NCBI GenBank assembly: GCA_009377745.1
Contig: WHTK01000002.1
Location: 108,771-172,770, forward strand
DNA: 64,000 nt
Source: Dehalococcoidia bacterium
Lineage (GTDB): Bacteria; Chloroflexota; Dehalococcoidia; DSTF01; WHTK01
Direction: 5' to 3'
Positions 51,959 through 61,552 of the stretch are shown here, in pieces. The notes beneath the pieces were generated by a model. The model worked only from the letters and a program-made list of their open reading frames with translations, was not told the DNA's origin and did no database searches. Position numbers and translations under genes: made by a program. Within the stretch, counting starts at the first letter, position 1, and each line of letters opens with the position of its first letter.

Positions 51959-52890
51959 CGCTGCACCAGGTAGGAGAAGACGCTCTCCAACGACTCATCC
52001 GTAGGAGACAGCTCGAACAGGGTTACACCGGCCTTTTGCGCCAGCCGCGGCGCGATCGATGCGAAGGCGAGCAGGTCTGACGTGCGGACCGTGAGCCCTT
52101 CCTCGGCCAAATCGAGCCCGAAAATCGCCGGCTCGCCGACCAGGGCCGCGGCCAGGCCCCGGTTGTCACTGGAGCGCAGCATCACGGCGTGGGGCCGGTC
52201 GGTCATCAGCCGCCGGATGGCGTGGAAATCGCCAGACGCCGCCAGCCGCCCGGCGACGATGACGAGGACATTCTCCGCCAGGCGCTCCACCTCTTCAAGA
52301 ATATGAGAGGAGAAAAGGATGGTGGCGCCCTCCCGCGCCATGCGCCGCAGCATGTCCATCATCCGCAGGCGCTGGCGGGGGTCGGCGCCGTTGAACGGCT
52401 CGTCCAGCAGGAGGATCGAGGGCTGGTGGACGATGGAGGCGGCGATCTTGAGGCGCTGCTTCATGCCCTTCGAGTAGCCGCCCGACTTGCGGTCTTTGGC
52501 GTCGGTCAGCTCCACGGCCTCCAGGGCGCGCAGGGAGGCGGCGTCCACGTCCGGAAGATCATGCAGACGGGCGCTGAGCCGGACGAAGTCCTGGCCTGTA
52601 AGGAAGTCGTAGACCGCCTCGCGCTCAGGCACCAGCCCCAGGCGCTTATAGACGGACGGGTTGCGCCAGGCCGGCTCACCCATGACGAGGGCCTGCCCGT
52701 TCGAGGGCTTGAGTAGCCCGGAGAGCATATTCAGCAGCGTCGATTTGCCGGCGCCGTTAGGCCCGAGCAGGCCGGTGATCCCGGGGCCGAGGGCGAAGCT
52801 GATGTCGTTGACCGCGACCACGTTGCCGTACCAGCGCGAAACGTTTTCTACGCTGACAGTTGGTGGGGTAACGGCCTCAGACATCGACAT
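51955..52890 (-). CDS. ABC transporter ATP-binding protein 2 of the export operon
   Basis: 311 residues. Walker A GPNGAGKSTLLNMLSG, signature SGGYSKGMKQRLKIAASIVH, Walker B SILLLDEPFNGADPRQRL. The core ends near residue 215. The remaining C-terminal domain (LAFASIAPRLAQKAGVTLFE, then SPTDESLESVFSYLVQ) is seen in export-type ABC-2 ATPases. Overlaps both neighbours. Confidence 0.9.
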   Translation of the reverse strand: MSMSEAVTPPTVSVENVSRWYGNVVAVNDISFALGPGITGLLGPNGAGKSTLLNMLSGLLKPSNGQALVMGEPAWRNPSVYKRLGLVPEREAVYDFLTGQDFVRLSARLHDLPDVDAASLRALEAVELTDAKDRKSGGYSKGMKQRLKIAASIVHQPSILLLDEPFNGADPRQRLRMMDMLRRMAREGATILFSSHILEEVERLAENVLVIVAGRLAASGDFHAIRRLMTDRPHAVMLRSSDNRGLAAALVGEPAIFGLDLAEEGLTVRTSDLLAFASIAPRLAQKAGVTLFELSPTDESLESVFSYLVQR

Positions 52891-53783
52891 CAGACCGTCA
52901 GCCTCATGAAGCGGCGGAAGAGCAGCCCCAACGCGGCGCCGATATAGGCGAAGGCGGCGAGCACATAGACTCCGCCGGCCAGGCCGGAGTGCACCAGGTC
53001 AGAATCAGAGGGCGGTTGGGCGCCGAAGAGCCAGTGCACGGAGCCATCGAGGACATCAATCGGGCTGATCAGGACCGAATAGTCCTGGACGGTCCCCGAG
53101 GTCGTGTTCACGAGGATGCTGCCGAGGATCGTGAAGATCACGAAATAGGCCAGTACGCCACCGGTCGCGAAGGCGCGGCGCGGCGTCTGGCTGGCAATCG
53201 TCAGCGAGACGGTCGCGAAGAAGACGGCCACAAGCAGAGAGCCGCCCAGGATCGGCGGCAGGTCACCCGCGTTGTCGCCCAGGTAACTCACGACATCGTC
53301 GGTCGCGACGGCGCTGCCGAGCAGCAAGATGACCTGCGGTAGGCCCACAACGATGAACACGCCGGCGGCGAGGGCGCCCAGCTTGGACGTGACGTAATCC
53401 GGCCGGGAGAGGGCGCGCGAGAAGTACAGCGGCAGAGTCCGGTTGCGCTGATCGCGTCCGATGATCTCCGGAGCGACGACGGCGCAGAATAAGGCGAGGA
53501 CGATCTGGACGAAGCTGAAGTACTCCTCCGGCGGGATGATCTCCAGTTCCAGCGGCGCAATCGCTGCTATCCCAAGCTGAATCGCCGCCGGGACCAGTGC
53601 TACCACGGCCAAACCCATGGAGAACACCTTGCTCAGCGCCGACCGCCCCAGGCCGAAGACGCCCCTGAGGCTATAGACGAAGAGCGCAAAGGTCGCGTAG
53701 GCGCGTCCCAGGCGCTCGCCTTCATGGGGCCGGTAGCCGAGGTCGTAGATGCTGCCCGTGGGGCTATTGGCCTGCTCAGCCAC
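52890..53783 (-). CDS. ABC-2 type permease 1 of the export operon
   Basis: 297 residues starting with GTG at 53781-53783, which overlaps the ATPase 1 stop; earlier starts lie in the upstream gene. GSIYDLGYRPHEGERLGRAY near the N-terminus is characteristic of one ABC-2 permease group. Six membrane segments follow. Its last base overlaps the ATPase 2 frame. Confidence 0.85.
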   Translation of the reverse strand: MAEQANSPTGSIYDLGYRPHEGERLGRAYATFALFVYSLRGVFGLGRSALSKVFSMGLAVVALVPAAIQLGIAAIAPLELEIIPPEEYFSFVQIVLALFCAVVAPEIIGRDQRNRTLPLYFSRALSRPDYVTSKLGALAAGVFIVVGLPQVILLLGSAVATDDVVSYLGDNAGDLPPILGGSLLVAVFFATVSLTIASQTPRRAFATGGVLAYFVIFTILGSILVNTTSGTVQDYSVLISPIDVLDGSVHWLFGAQPPSDSDLVHSGLAGGVYVLAAFAYIGAALGLLFRRFMRLTV

Positions 53784-54762
53784 TCTCGGCCTCCTCGGCT
53801 TCGTCGGAGCGGAAGAGGTCTTCGAGACGGTGGCGGCGCTGCTCGAGCCTGAGCAGCCCGGCGTCGAGTCCGACAACGGCGTCGCGCACCAGATCGTATG
53901 GCGCGGAGCCGTCAAGGTGGATGAGGATCAGCCGTCCTTCGATGGCCACCTGCAGCCCTTCAGCCTGTAGCCTCGCGACCAGCTCATCCTGGCGTGACTC
54001 GACCTCGACTGTCAGGACCTGCATCTCGCCCGTGAAGCTGGACAGGGTATCGGAGCGCACCAGGCGGCCGCCATCGATAACGACGAGGTAGTCACAGACT
54101 CGCTCGATCTCGCCGAGCAGATGCGACGACATGAGGATGGCGATTTGAAAGTCGGCGCCGACTCGGCGGATCAAGTCGAGCATGTCATCACGGCCGGCCG
54201 GGTCGAGGCCGTTGGTCGGCTCGTCGAGCATCAGGAGCCGGGGATCGTGGACCAGGGCCTGGGCCAGCTTCACGCGCTGCTTCATGCCCGTCGAGTAGCC
54301 ACCCATCGGCCGGTAGCGCTCCTCAAACAGGCCGACGTGGCGTAGTACCTCCGCGGTGCGCTCCCTGGCCGCGGCGCGAGGGATGCCGCTGATCTGCGCC
54401 ATATGGGCAACGAAGTCCGTGGCAGTTACGTCCGGCGGCAGGCAATCGTGCTCCGGCATATAGCCGACGAATTGCCGCAGCTTCGTGCCCTGGGTACGCA
54501 CGTCGAAGCCCAGGATCGAGGCCTCGCCGCTGGTAGGGGCGAGCAGGCCAAGGAGGATTTTGATCAGCGTGCTCTTGCCGGCGCCGTTAGCCCCCACGAG
54601 GCCGGTGACGCCGCCGCCGATCAGCAGGTCCAGCGTATCCAGCGCCAGGACGTTCTTGCCGTAGCGCTTGGTCAGGCCGCTGGTCTGGATCAAGGGCAAG
54701 GCGTCGATAGCGACGCCATTGGGGGATGCTGCCGTCATATCGGGGGTTGGAGCGGTTGCCAC
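53776..54762 (-). CDS. ABC transporter ATP-binding protein 1 of the export operon
   Basis: 328 residues from a GTG. Walker A GANGAGKSTLIKILLGLLAP, signature GGYSTGMKQRVKLAQALVHD, Walker B LLMLDEPTNGLDPAGRDDML, then a C-terminal domain. It starts the four-gene operon (ATPase, permease, ATPase, permease), every junction overlapping. Paired but different ATPases and permeases suggest either one heteromeric exporter or two exporters made together. Confidence 0.9.
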   Translation of the reverse strand: MATAPTPDMTAASPNGVAIDALPLIQTSGLTKRYGKNVLALDTLDLLIGGGVTGLVGANGAGKSTLIKILLGLLAPTSGEASILGFDVRTQGTKLRQFVGYMPEHDCLPPDVTATDFVAHMAQISGIPRAAARERTAEVLRHVGLFEERYRPMGGYSTGMKQRVKLAQALVHDPRLLMLDEPTNGLDPAGRDDMLDLIRRVGADFQIAILMSSHLLGEIERVCDYLVVIDGGRLVRSDTLSSFTGEMQVLTVEVESRQDELVARLQAEGLQVAIEGRLILIHLDGSAPYDLVRDAVVGLDAGLLRLEQRRHRLEDLFRSDEAEEAESG

Positions 54763-54800
54763 CCTGTCACGTTACAACAACTCGTGACGTGGCGGTTAGG

Positions 54801-55049
54801 TCAGTGCGCCGGACAGATTCCGACCAGCGTCTTCTTCCAACCGGCGACCTCATCGGCTCTGGTGATGGCGAACTCGCTGCCTTGCTCGCCGGAAGCGCTT
54901 TGGGCGGCGCGCACCTCGTCCGCCACCAACCAGGCGCCGAGGTAGATCGCCAGGGCGGCGATCGCCGGCGCCAGTAGCAGGCCGACGAAGGCAAAGAAGC
55001 CGGGACTGAGACGGAACGGCTCGACAGCGTCCTCAGACGGCAGATTCAT
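54801..55049 (-). CDS. small single-pass membrane protein
   Basis: 82 residues with one long hydrophobic stretch (FFAFVGLLLAPAIAALAIYL) and a C-terminal hydrophilic part ending VGICPAH. It overlaps the half-MFS gene by four bases (ATGA). Possibly an accessory to the ABC operon 38 bases downstream. No family recognised. Confidence 0.5.
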   Translation of the reverse strand: MNLPSEDAVEPFRLSPGFFAFVGLLLAPAIAALAIYLGAWLVADEVRAAQSASGEQGSEFAITRADEVAGWKKTLVGICPAH

Positions 55050-55675
55050 ATCGCCCCCAGGGCCGTCTCGGAGATCGGCGAGCGTCCGTAAGCCGTCCGG
55101 CCGGAGACCAGCAGAAGCCCCAGAAGGGCCGCGACCAGGAAGATGATCCCATCGATCAGCAGGATATTGTGCGCGCCGATGTAGGCCGCAATCGAGCCGT
55201 TGGTCAGGTTCATGATCGCCATGGCGCCGCCCAGGCTGAACGTGTTGATGCTGGCTACCCGGCCCCTAAATTCGTCGGCAGCAATCGACTGGGTCGTCGC
55301 CTGGGCCATCGTCATGAAGGCGGCCTGAGCGCCGCCCATCAGGGCCGCGGCGGCGATCGCCAGCGCCAGGGTCGCGGTCAGCGACAGCAACACCTGCCCG
55401 ACACCGCTCAGCAACGCCATCGCCAGCAAGGTCTTGCCGCGTCCTTGTGAAGTGCGGATGCCGGACACCGCCACGCTGGCGACCAGCGACCCGGCGCCGA
55501 CGCCAATCAGCATCGGCCCGAAGCCGCCGGCATCGCCTGTCAGCCGCTCCGCCGAGAACGCCGGCAGCACAGACTCGAACGCCATGGTCAGACTGCAATG
55601 GAGGATCGCCAGCATGATCACGAAGCGCAGCAGCTCTGCCGTTCGCGGGCGGCGCAATCTGACTGAGCCCGCCAC
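55046..55675 (-). CDS. half-length MFS transporter (C-terminal half)
   Basis: 209 residues from GTG, with six membrane segments that match the second half of MFS exporters (LAMALLSGVGQVLLSLTATL, QATTQSIAADEFRGRVASIN). The DEFRGRV..IN motif normally occurs in the C-terminal half. An in-frame TAG lies three codons before the GTG, and the opposite strand there belongs to the flavoprotein gene. The N-terminal half is thus lost; it is either a truncated pseudogene or a protein needing a partner. Confidence 0.6.
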   Translation of the reverse strand: MAGSVRLRRPRTAELLRFVIMLAILHCSLTMAFESVLPAFSAERLTGDAGGFGPMLIGVGAGSLVASVAVSGIRTSQGRGKTLLAMALLSGVGQVLLSLTATLALAIAAAALMGGAQAAFMTMAQATTQSIAADEFRGRVASINTFSLGGAMAIMNLTNGSIAAYIGAHNILLIDGIIFLVAALLGLLLVSGRTAYGRSPISETALGAI

Positions 55676-56840
55676 TCGTCGCTATGACGTGGCCGTCATC
55701 GGCGGCGGCGCGGCCGGCTCCATGTGCGCCATCGAGGCCGGCAAGCGCGGGCGCTCGGTCCTCCTCCTGGATACCGCCCAGGGCCGCGGCAAGAAAATCC
55801 TGATCTCCGGTGGCGGCCGCTGCAACTTCACCAACCTCTACGCCACGCCGGAGAACTACCTCTCCGCCAACCCCAACTTCGCCCGCTCCGCCCTGTCACG
55901 CTACACCCCGTCCGACTTCATCGCCCTCGTCGAGCGGCACGGCATTGCCTATCACGAGAAGAAGCTCGGCCAGCTCTTCTGCGACGGCAGCTCGCGCCAG
56001 ATCGTCGATATGCTCAACACCGAAGCCGCGGCGGCCGGCGTCGAGACCCTGGACGCCCGCGTCGTCTCGGTCAGCGAAGCAGACAGCTTCCGCATCGAGA
56101 CCGATGCCGGCGCCTTCGAGTCCGAGTCGCTGGTGGTGGCCAGCGGCGGCCTTTCGATACCGAAGATGGGCGCCACCGACTTCGGCTACCGGCTCGCGAA
56201 GCAGTTCGGCCTCGGGATCGTCGAGCCGCGGCCCGGTCTGGTGCCGCTGACCTTCGCAGGCGATGACTTGAGCTTCTGCGCCGAGCTCAGCGGCGTCTCG
56301 CTCGACGTGGTTGCGAGCTGCGCCGGTCAGTCCTTCCACGAGAACCTCCTCTTCACCCACGACGGTCTCAGCGGCCCGGCGATCCTCCAGATCTCCAGCT
56401 ACTGGCCGTCCGGCAAGCCGATCAGCATCGACCTCCTGCCTGGCCAGTCCGCCCTCGATATGCTGACGGCGCATAAGGACGAGGCCCGAGAGCTGGTCAC
56501 CGTCCTCGGCGACCGCTGGCCACGCCGCTTCGCTCAAGCCTGGTGCGCCCGCCACGCCCCCAGCCGGCCGATTAACCGCTTCGGCCCGCGGGAGCTGGAA
56601 GGAATCGCCGCACTGATCGAGGGCTGGGAGCTGCGGCCGAGCGGCACCCGCGGCTTCGGCAAAGCTGAGGTGACCGTGGGCGGCGTGGATACGGCCGGCC
56701 TGGACTCGCGGACGATGCAGGCGCGGCGCGTCCCCGGTCTCTACTTCATCGGCGAGGTTGTGGACGTCACGGGTTGGCTGGGCGGCTACAACTTTCAGTG
56801 GGCCTGGGCCTCCGGCTACGCGGCCGGGCAGAGCGTGTAG
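55614..56840 (+). CDS. BaiN/HI0933-family FAD-dependent oxidoreductase
   Basis: About 408 residues from the ATG at 55614 (55584 also possible). The Rossmann motif YDVAVIGGGAAGSMCAIEAG is followed by RGKKILISGGGRCNFTN, the signature of the HI0933/YhiN/BaiN group, and it ends GLYFIGEVVDVTGWLGGYNF then QWAWASGYAAGQ. Family members are flavoproteins; BaiN reduces bile-acid enones in gut bacteria, others are unknown. Its 5' end overlaps the antisense half-MFS gene. Confidence 0.88.
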   Translation: MITKRSSSAVRGRRNLTEPATRRYDVAVIGGGAAGSMCAIEAGKRGRSVLLLDTAQGRGKKILISGGGRCNFTNLYATPENYLSANPNFARSALSRYTPSDFIALVERHGIAYHEKKLGQLFCDGSSRQIVDMLNTEAAAAGVETLDARVVSVSEADSFRIETDAGAFESESLVVASGGLSIPKMGATDFGYRLAKQFGLGIVEPRPGLVPLTFAGDDLSFCAELSGVSLDVVASCAGQSFHENLLFTHDGLSGPAILQISSYWPSGKPISIDLLPGQSALDMLTAHKDEARELVTVLGDRWPRRFAQAWCARHAPSRPINRFGPRELEGIAALIEGWELRPSGTRGFGKAEVTVGGVDTAGLDSRTMQARRVPGLYFIGEVVDVTGWLGGYNFQWAWASGYAAGQSV

Positions 56841-56929
56841 GCAGTTTGAAACGCGGCAAAGGTTTGCCTGCGCCGCCCGATTCTCTATCCTGTTAGGAAC
56901 GCGAACGCGCGTTGACAGCAGGGGGGATC

Positions 56930-58300
56930 TTGTCTACAGCCTCAGCCACCGCCGAAACCGGGCGCCACCTGCCCGGATCATCTACATTTGCCTCGCTCAG
57001 CGAGCCCGACTATCGCTGGTACTTCGCCGGCAACATTGCCTTCTTCATGGGCATGCAGATGCAGTTCGTCCTGCGCGGCTACCTCGCGTTCGACCTGACC
57101 AACTCGGCCTCATCCCTTGGCCTCATCGCCCTCGCCATCAGCCTGCCGACCCTGCTGGTCGCGCCGATCGCCGGCGTGGTCGCGGACCGCGTCAACAAGA
57201 AGTACCTGCTCATCGGCACCCAGGTCGTCGCGGCCATGGCCAGCGTGGTCGTGACGGTGCTGATCCTCGGCGGCTGGATCCAGTTCTGGCACCTCTTCGC
57301 CATCTCGCTGGTTACCGGCGCGGTGTTCGCCATCAACATGCCGGCGCGGTCAGCCCTGGTGCCGCTGCTGGTGCCGCAGCACAAGCTGATGAACGCGATC
57401 TCGCTGCAGATGGGCGGCGCCAACTTCACCCGCATCGCCGCGCCGGCGATGGCCGGTCTGCTGATCGCGCCGCTGGGACCCGGCTGGGTCTACTTGATAA
57501 CGACCGGTCTCTTCTCCCTGGCCGTGGTATCCGAGTTCCACCTGCCGAAGCACGGCCTCAAGGCCGCATCACGCGGCACAAACTTCTTCCAGGAGTTCCG
57601 CGAAGGCCTGAGCTACGTCCGCACCAACCAACTCATCGGGATCATGATCGCGACCAGCCTGCTGATCCCGCTTTTCGGCTTCCCGGTGCAGCAGATGCTG
57701 CCGGTGTTCGCCGAAGAGGTCTTCAATCGCGGACCCTCCGGTCTCGGCCTGATGGCGGCGATGGCCGGGCTCGGCGGCCTGATGGGCGCCATCGTCTCCG
57801 CGAACATGGACAGCCAGCCCTGGAAGGGTCGCCTGATGTTCTTCGGCGGCACCACCATGGGTATATTCCTCTTCTGCTTCGCCGTCGCGCCATCTTTCTG
57901 GCTGGCGCTGGCCTGCCTCTCGGGCGCCGGCATCGGCCAGATGCTGTTCATGAGCACCAACAACACCGTGATCCAGGCCAAGGTCCCCAGTGAGCTGCGC
58001 GGCCGGGTCAACTCGCTGCTGATGATGTCCTTCGGCGTCATGCCCCTCGGCGTGCTGCCCCTGACCGCCGCGGCCGACAGCGTCGGCGCGCCGACCACTG
58101 TCGCCTTCTCTTCCGCGATCCTCCTGGTGCTGATGGTCTCCGTCTTCATGCTGGTCAGGCCGCTGCGGCAGCTGAAGGTCGAAGCGCTGGGCAGGACTGA
58201 CCTCTCGCCGTCCCAGGCAGCCGCCCTCGTCGCCGAGGGCAAGATCACGCAGGAAGAGGCCAACCGCCTCTCCGGCGTCGAGGCCCGCGCCCTCCACTAA
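56930..58300 (+). CDS. MFS transporter
   Basis: About 456 residues from a TTG at 56930 with AGGGGGGATC upstream; an upstream TTG at 56912 lacks a site. Twelve membrane segments, with RGYLAFDLTNSASSLGLIAL and VADRVNKKYLLIGTQVVAAM in the first half and KVPSELRGRVNSLLMMSFGV in the second. It is a complete version of the type seen truncated at 55046. The soluble tail LSPSQAAALVAEGKITQEEA is unusual and may be regulatory. Confidence 0.88.
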   Translation: MSTASATAETGRHLPGSSTFASLSEPDYRWYFAGNIAFFMGMQMQFVLRGYLAFDLTNSASSLGLIALAISLPTLLVAPIAGVVADRVNKKYLLIGTQVVAAMASVVVTVLILGGWIQFWHLFAISLVTGAVFAINMPARSALVPLLVPQHKLMNAISLQMGGANFTRIAAPAMAGLLIAPLGPGWVYLITTGLFSLAVVSEFHLPKHGLKAASRGTNFFQEFREGLSYVRTNQLIGIMIATSLLIPLFGFPVQQMLPVFAEEVFNRGPSGLGLMAAMAGLGGLMGAIVSANMDSQPWKGRLMFFGGTTMGIFLFCFAVAPSFWLALACLSGAGIGQMLFMSTNNTVIQAKVPSELRGRVNSLLMMSFGVMPLGVLPLTAAADSVGAPTTVAFSSAILLVLMVSVFMLVRPLRQLKVEALGRTDLSPSQAAALVAEGKITQEEANRLSGVEARALH

Positions 58301-58394
58301 CCGCCGGGCGCATCTCTAAGAAGCCAGGGTCTCAGCCAAGTATCTCCGGGGCGTCATGTGACCAGCGCAAGAAATCAAGGTCCGAACGCCACCT

Positions 58395-58421
58395 CATGCC
58401 CCAGCCTTCCAGGCTGGGGTG
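58395..58421. repeat. palindromic repeat copy 1
   Basis: CATGCCCCAGCC, loop TTCCA, GGCTGGGGTG. First of three related hairpins. The 90 bases between copies 1 and 2 show no gene; the minus strand reads APRNYKVAVNRAVACG, faintly similar to the tail of IS605-type OrfB proteins. Confidence 0.6.
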
Positions 58422-58512
58422 CCTACCCCCAACCGCAGGCCACGGCCCGGTTTACCGCCACCTTGTAATTCCGGGGAGCGATAACGACCGAAGATCGTCG
58501 AAAGCGCCAGGC

Positions 58513-58543
58513 CCATGCCCCAGCCTTTGAGGCTGGGGCATGG
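58513..58543. repeat. palindromic repeat copy 2
   Basis: CCATGCCCCAGCC, loop TTTGA, GGCTGGGGCATGG: a perfect 13-bp stem. It lies 122 bases upstream of the FAD oxidase start. Confidence 0.75.
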
Positions 58544-58665
58544 AGAGGCAGAAGCATCGAGAGGATTTCGGCACCGGCAATGGGACAACCCACCTGAAAT
58601 GGACCTGCGGCGGTTACAATTGGCCTCTCGTTCGAGAGACGGCTGACAGCCACCAAAGGAGAAAC

Positions 58666-60112
58666 ATGGCGGACCTCAAGATAAAAACCAATTCTGGAAC
58701 AACGGCGTCCTTCCAGGAAGAGGACCTCGCGGAGCTGATGATGAGCCTGCGAGGGCCATTGCTTCGGCCGGAGGACGCGGCTTATGAGCCGGCGCGTCAT
58801 GTCTACAACGGCATGTTCGCGGGCCGGCATCCGGGTGCGATTTTGCGAGCTCGTTCCACGGCAGACGTTATCGACGCGGTGAGGTTTGCCGCCAATCATG
58901 ACCTGGTGGTAGCCGTCCGCGGTGGCGGGCATAGCGTCGCCGGCAACTCGATTTGCGACGACGGCCTGATAATCGACCTGACGGAGCTCAACGGCATCCA
59001 TCTCGACCGTAAGGCGGGGACCGTCCGAGTCCAGGGTGGCGCTACCTGGGGAGACGTGGACCGGGAGACTCAAGCCTTTGGACTGGCGACGCCGGGCGGC
59101 GTGGTCTCGACCACGGGCATCGGTGGACTGACCCTCAACGGAGGCATTGGCTGGCTACGGAACAAGCATGGTCTGAGCTGCGACAACCTCGTCTCGGCTG
59201 AGGTGGTGACCGCGTCGGGCGAGCTGATTACGGCCAGCGCGGCGGAGAATCCGGACCTCTTCTGGGCCCTCCGCGGTGGCGGCGGCAACTTCGGCGTCGT
59301 TACCTCCTTCGAGTTCAAGGTGCATCCCGTGGGTCCAATTGTCCCGGCGGCTCTTGTCATGTATCCGTTAGCCGAAGCCGCGAACGTCCTGCGCAAGTGG
59401 CGCGACTGGCTGCCTGACGCCCAGGAAGACATCACTTCGAACGCAATTCCATTCACCGTCCCGGTGAGCGAGCACATGCCACCGCCGGTCCATGGCCAGC
59501 AGGTACTGATCATCGCCGGCGTTTACCCCGGCGATGTCGAGGAGGGTCTGCGGCTGATACAGCCTCTGCGGGAGCTGGGCACGCCACTATTCGACATGAG
59601 CGGTCCGCTCCCCTTCAGAGCCATGCAGTCTTCGTTCGACTTCTTCTTCCCCCTCGAAAACCCGTTGATCAGCTACTGGAAGTCGATCTACCTTAACGAG
59701 CTGGGTGATGACGCAATCGAGATCCTGGCAGAGGCTGCAAACAATCGCACCTCGGAGCTATCCATGATTAACATCGTCCATCTGGGCAAAGGTGTCCGGA
59801 GCGTCGGTGCAAAGGAGACTGCATTCGGCGAGCGGACCGCGTCCTTCATGATCAGCCTGGATGCCAACTGGAGAGACACTACCGGCGACACGGCCCGTCA
59901 CGCCGCCTGGGCCCGCTCCTACTGGGACCGGCTCAATCCGCTTTCAACGGGCGGTGTATATCTCAACTTTGTCGGCGCCGAGGACAAGGATGCTGATAAG
60001 CTGGTCCGCTCCGCCTTCGGCGCCCAATTATGATCGTCTTGTCGAAGTAAAGACGAAGTACGACCCGCGGAACCTCTTCCGGTTGAACCAGAACATCAAG
60101 CCGCGAGCATAG
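58666..60112 (+). CDS. BBE/FAD_binding_4-type oxidoreductase, frameshifted near its end
   Basis: About 481 residues from the ATG at 58666 (AAAGGAGAAAC). FAD-binding landmarks: HPGAILRARSTADVIDAVRF, VAVRGGGHSVAGNSICDDGL (the His that can bind FAD covalently), ATPGGVVSTTGIGGLTLNGG and GGGGNFGVVTSFEFKV. The berberine-bridge C-terminus YDRLVEVKTKYDPRNLFRLN lies in another frame after one extra base near 60025. Such oxidases act on sugars, alkaloids or aromatic alcohols. The gene stands alone between hairpin repeats. Confidence 0.88.
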
Positions 60113-60137
60113 GCGAACGCGGGCCGCTAAGGACGCT

Positions 60138-60174
60138 GGAGGGGCAGGTCGAGTGGCCTGCCCCTCCAATTTTG
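60138..60174 (+). terminator. intrinsic terminator after the FAD oxidase
   Basis: GGAGGGGCAGG, loop TCGAGTGG, CCTGCCCCTCC, then AATTTTGC: 11-bp perfect stem and short T-run. Confidence 0.8.
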
Positions 60175-60263
60175 CTGCGCAAACCAGAGATCGGTTAGGG
60201 CCGCCCTGATAAACCCGTCATGGCCAACCCCACGATCAACCGGGCAACGCGAATCGCCTCCTC

Positions 60264-60289
60264 ATGCCCCAGCTTCGAGGCTGGGGCAT
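60264..60289. repeat. palindromic repeat copy 3
   Basis: ATGCCCCAGC, loop TTCGAG, GCTGGGGCAT. It differs from copy 2 by one lost C. The surrounding 380-base gap up to 60559 has no recognised gene. Confidence 0.65.
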
Positions 60290-60559
60290 CGACCACCCTT
60301 CTCACCACAAACGACACCGCCATCCGCCCTTCACTGCCCCCGGCTTCTAAGCGCTCGACCGCGTCTGCGCTACCATGAGGCCATGGCTCTACTGGTTCGG
60401 TCCAATCGCCAACGATAGCCGCGGTCGCGCTGCACCGGGATCAATCAGAAAACCGCGCTCAACCGCCGCTGCCGGCGAATCTGCAGATCGCCTGAGCGCC
60501 GGGAAAAACGTCCAGATCAATCCAACAATCAAACGCCATCCGGGGAAGAGAGGTACAGC

Positions 60560-61489
60560 ATGAAAGTCGGCTTTATCGGCCTCGGCACCATGGGCGGCGG
60601 CATGGCCCTAAACTTGCGCAAGGCCGGCTACGACCTCGTGGTCCACGACCTGCGCCGCGAGGCCGGGGAGCGTCACCTCGCTGCCGGCTGCGAGTGGGCC
60701 GACAGCGCGCGGCGCGTGGCGGAAGCCTGCGACGTCGTCTTTACCTCGCTGCCCGGCCCGGCGGAGGTCGAGTCCGTGGCCCTCGGCGAGGGCGGCCTGC
60801 TCGCCGGCATGAAGCGAGGCTCAGCCTGGCTCGACCTCTCGACCAACTCGCCCAGCCTCATGCGCCGCTTGCACGCCGAGTTCGCCGCCCGCGGCATCGA
60901 CGTGCTGGACGCGCCCGTCAGTGGCGGCCCGTCCGGAGCCAATAGCGGCCGCCTCGCGATCTGGGCCGGCGGCGACGCGTCAGCCTTCGAGCGGCACAAG
61001 CCCCTCCTGGACGCTATCGGCGATCAGGTCAAGTACATCGGGCCGATCGGCGCCGGGACGGTAGCCAAGCTGGTGCACAACTGCGCCGGTTACGCCATCC
61101 AGACCATCCTGGCGGAGGTCTTCACCCTTGGCGTCAAGGCAGGCGTTGACCCTATCGACCTCTGGGACGCGGTGCGGCAGGGCGCCCAGGGCCGCCGCCG
61201 CACCTTCGACCGCCTGGCCGACGAATTCCTGCCCGGCAAGTTCGACCCGCCCTCGTTCGCGCTGCGGCTGGCGCACAAGGATGTGACGCTGGCGACGCAG
61301 CTGGGGCGTGAGCTGGGCGTGCCAATGCGCCTGGCCAACCTGGCGCGCGAAGAGCTGACCGAAGCCGTCAACCGCGGCTGGGGTGAGCGCGACTCACGCG
61401 TCGCGATGCTGCTCCAGGAAGAGCGCGCCGGCGTCGAGATCGCGGTCGAGCCGGAGGCGATCCAGGCCGTCCTTCAGCGCGACGCCTGA
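60560..61489 (+). CDS. beta-hydroxyacid dehydrogenase (3-hydroxyisobutyrate dehydrogenase family)
   Basis: 309 residues. NAD(P)-binding VGFIGLGTMGGGMALNLRKA, substrate motif DAPVSGGPSGANSGRLAIWA and catalytic Lys in GAGTVAKLVHNCAGYAIQTI. The family oxidises 3-hydroxyisobutyrate, tartronate semialdehyde and related beta-hydroxyacids. Cofactor and substrate cannot be told apart by eye. A ribosome binding site GAAGAGAGG precedes the ATG. Confidence 0.92.
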   Translation: MKVGFIGLGTMGGGMALNLRKAGYDLVVHDLRREAGERHLAAGCEWADSARRVAEACDVVFTSLPGPAEVESVALGEGGLLAGMKRGSAWLDLSTNSPSLMRRLHAEFAARGIDVLDAPVSGGPSGANSGRLAIWAGGDASAFERHKPLLDAIGDQVKYIGPIGAGTVAKLVHNCAGYAIQTILAEVFTLGVKAGVDPIDLWDAVRQGAQGRRRTFDRLADEFLPGKFDPPSFALRLAHKDVTLATQLGRELGVPMRLANLAREELTEAVNRGWGERDSRVAMLLQEERAGVEIAVEPEAIQAVLQRDA

Positions 61490-61552
61490 TCTCGCTCAGC
61501 CGAGGCCCGTGACCACGCCGGCCAGGGCCGGCCGCTTCTCCCTATGGTCTCG

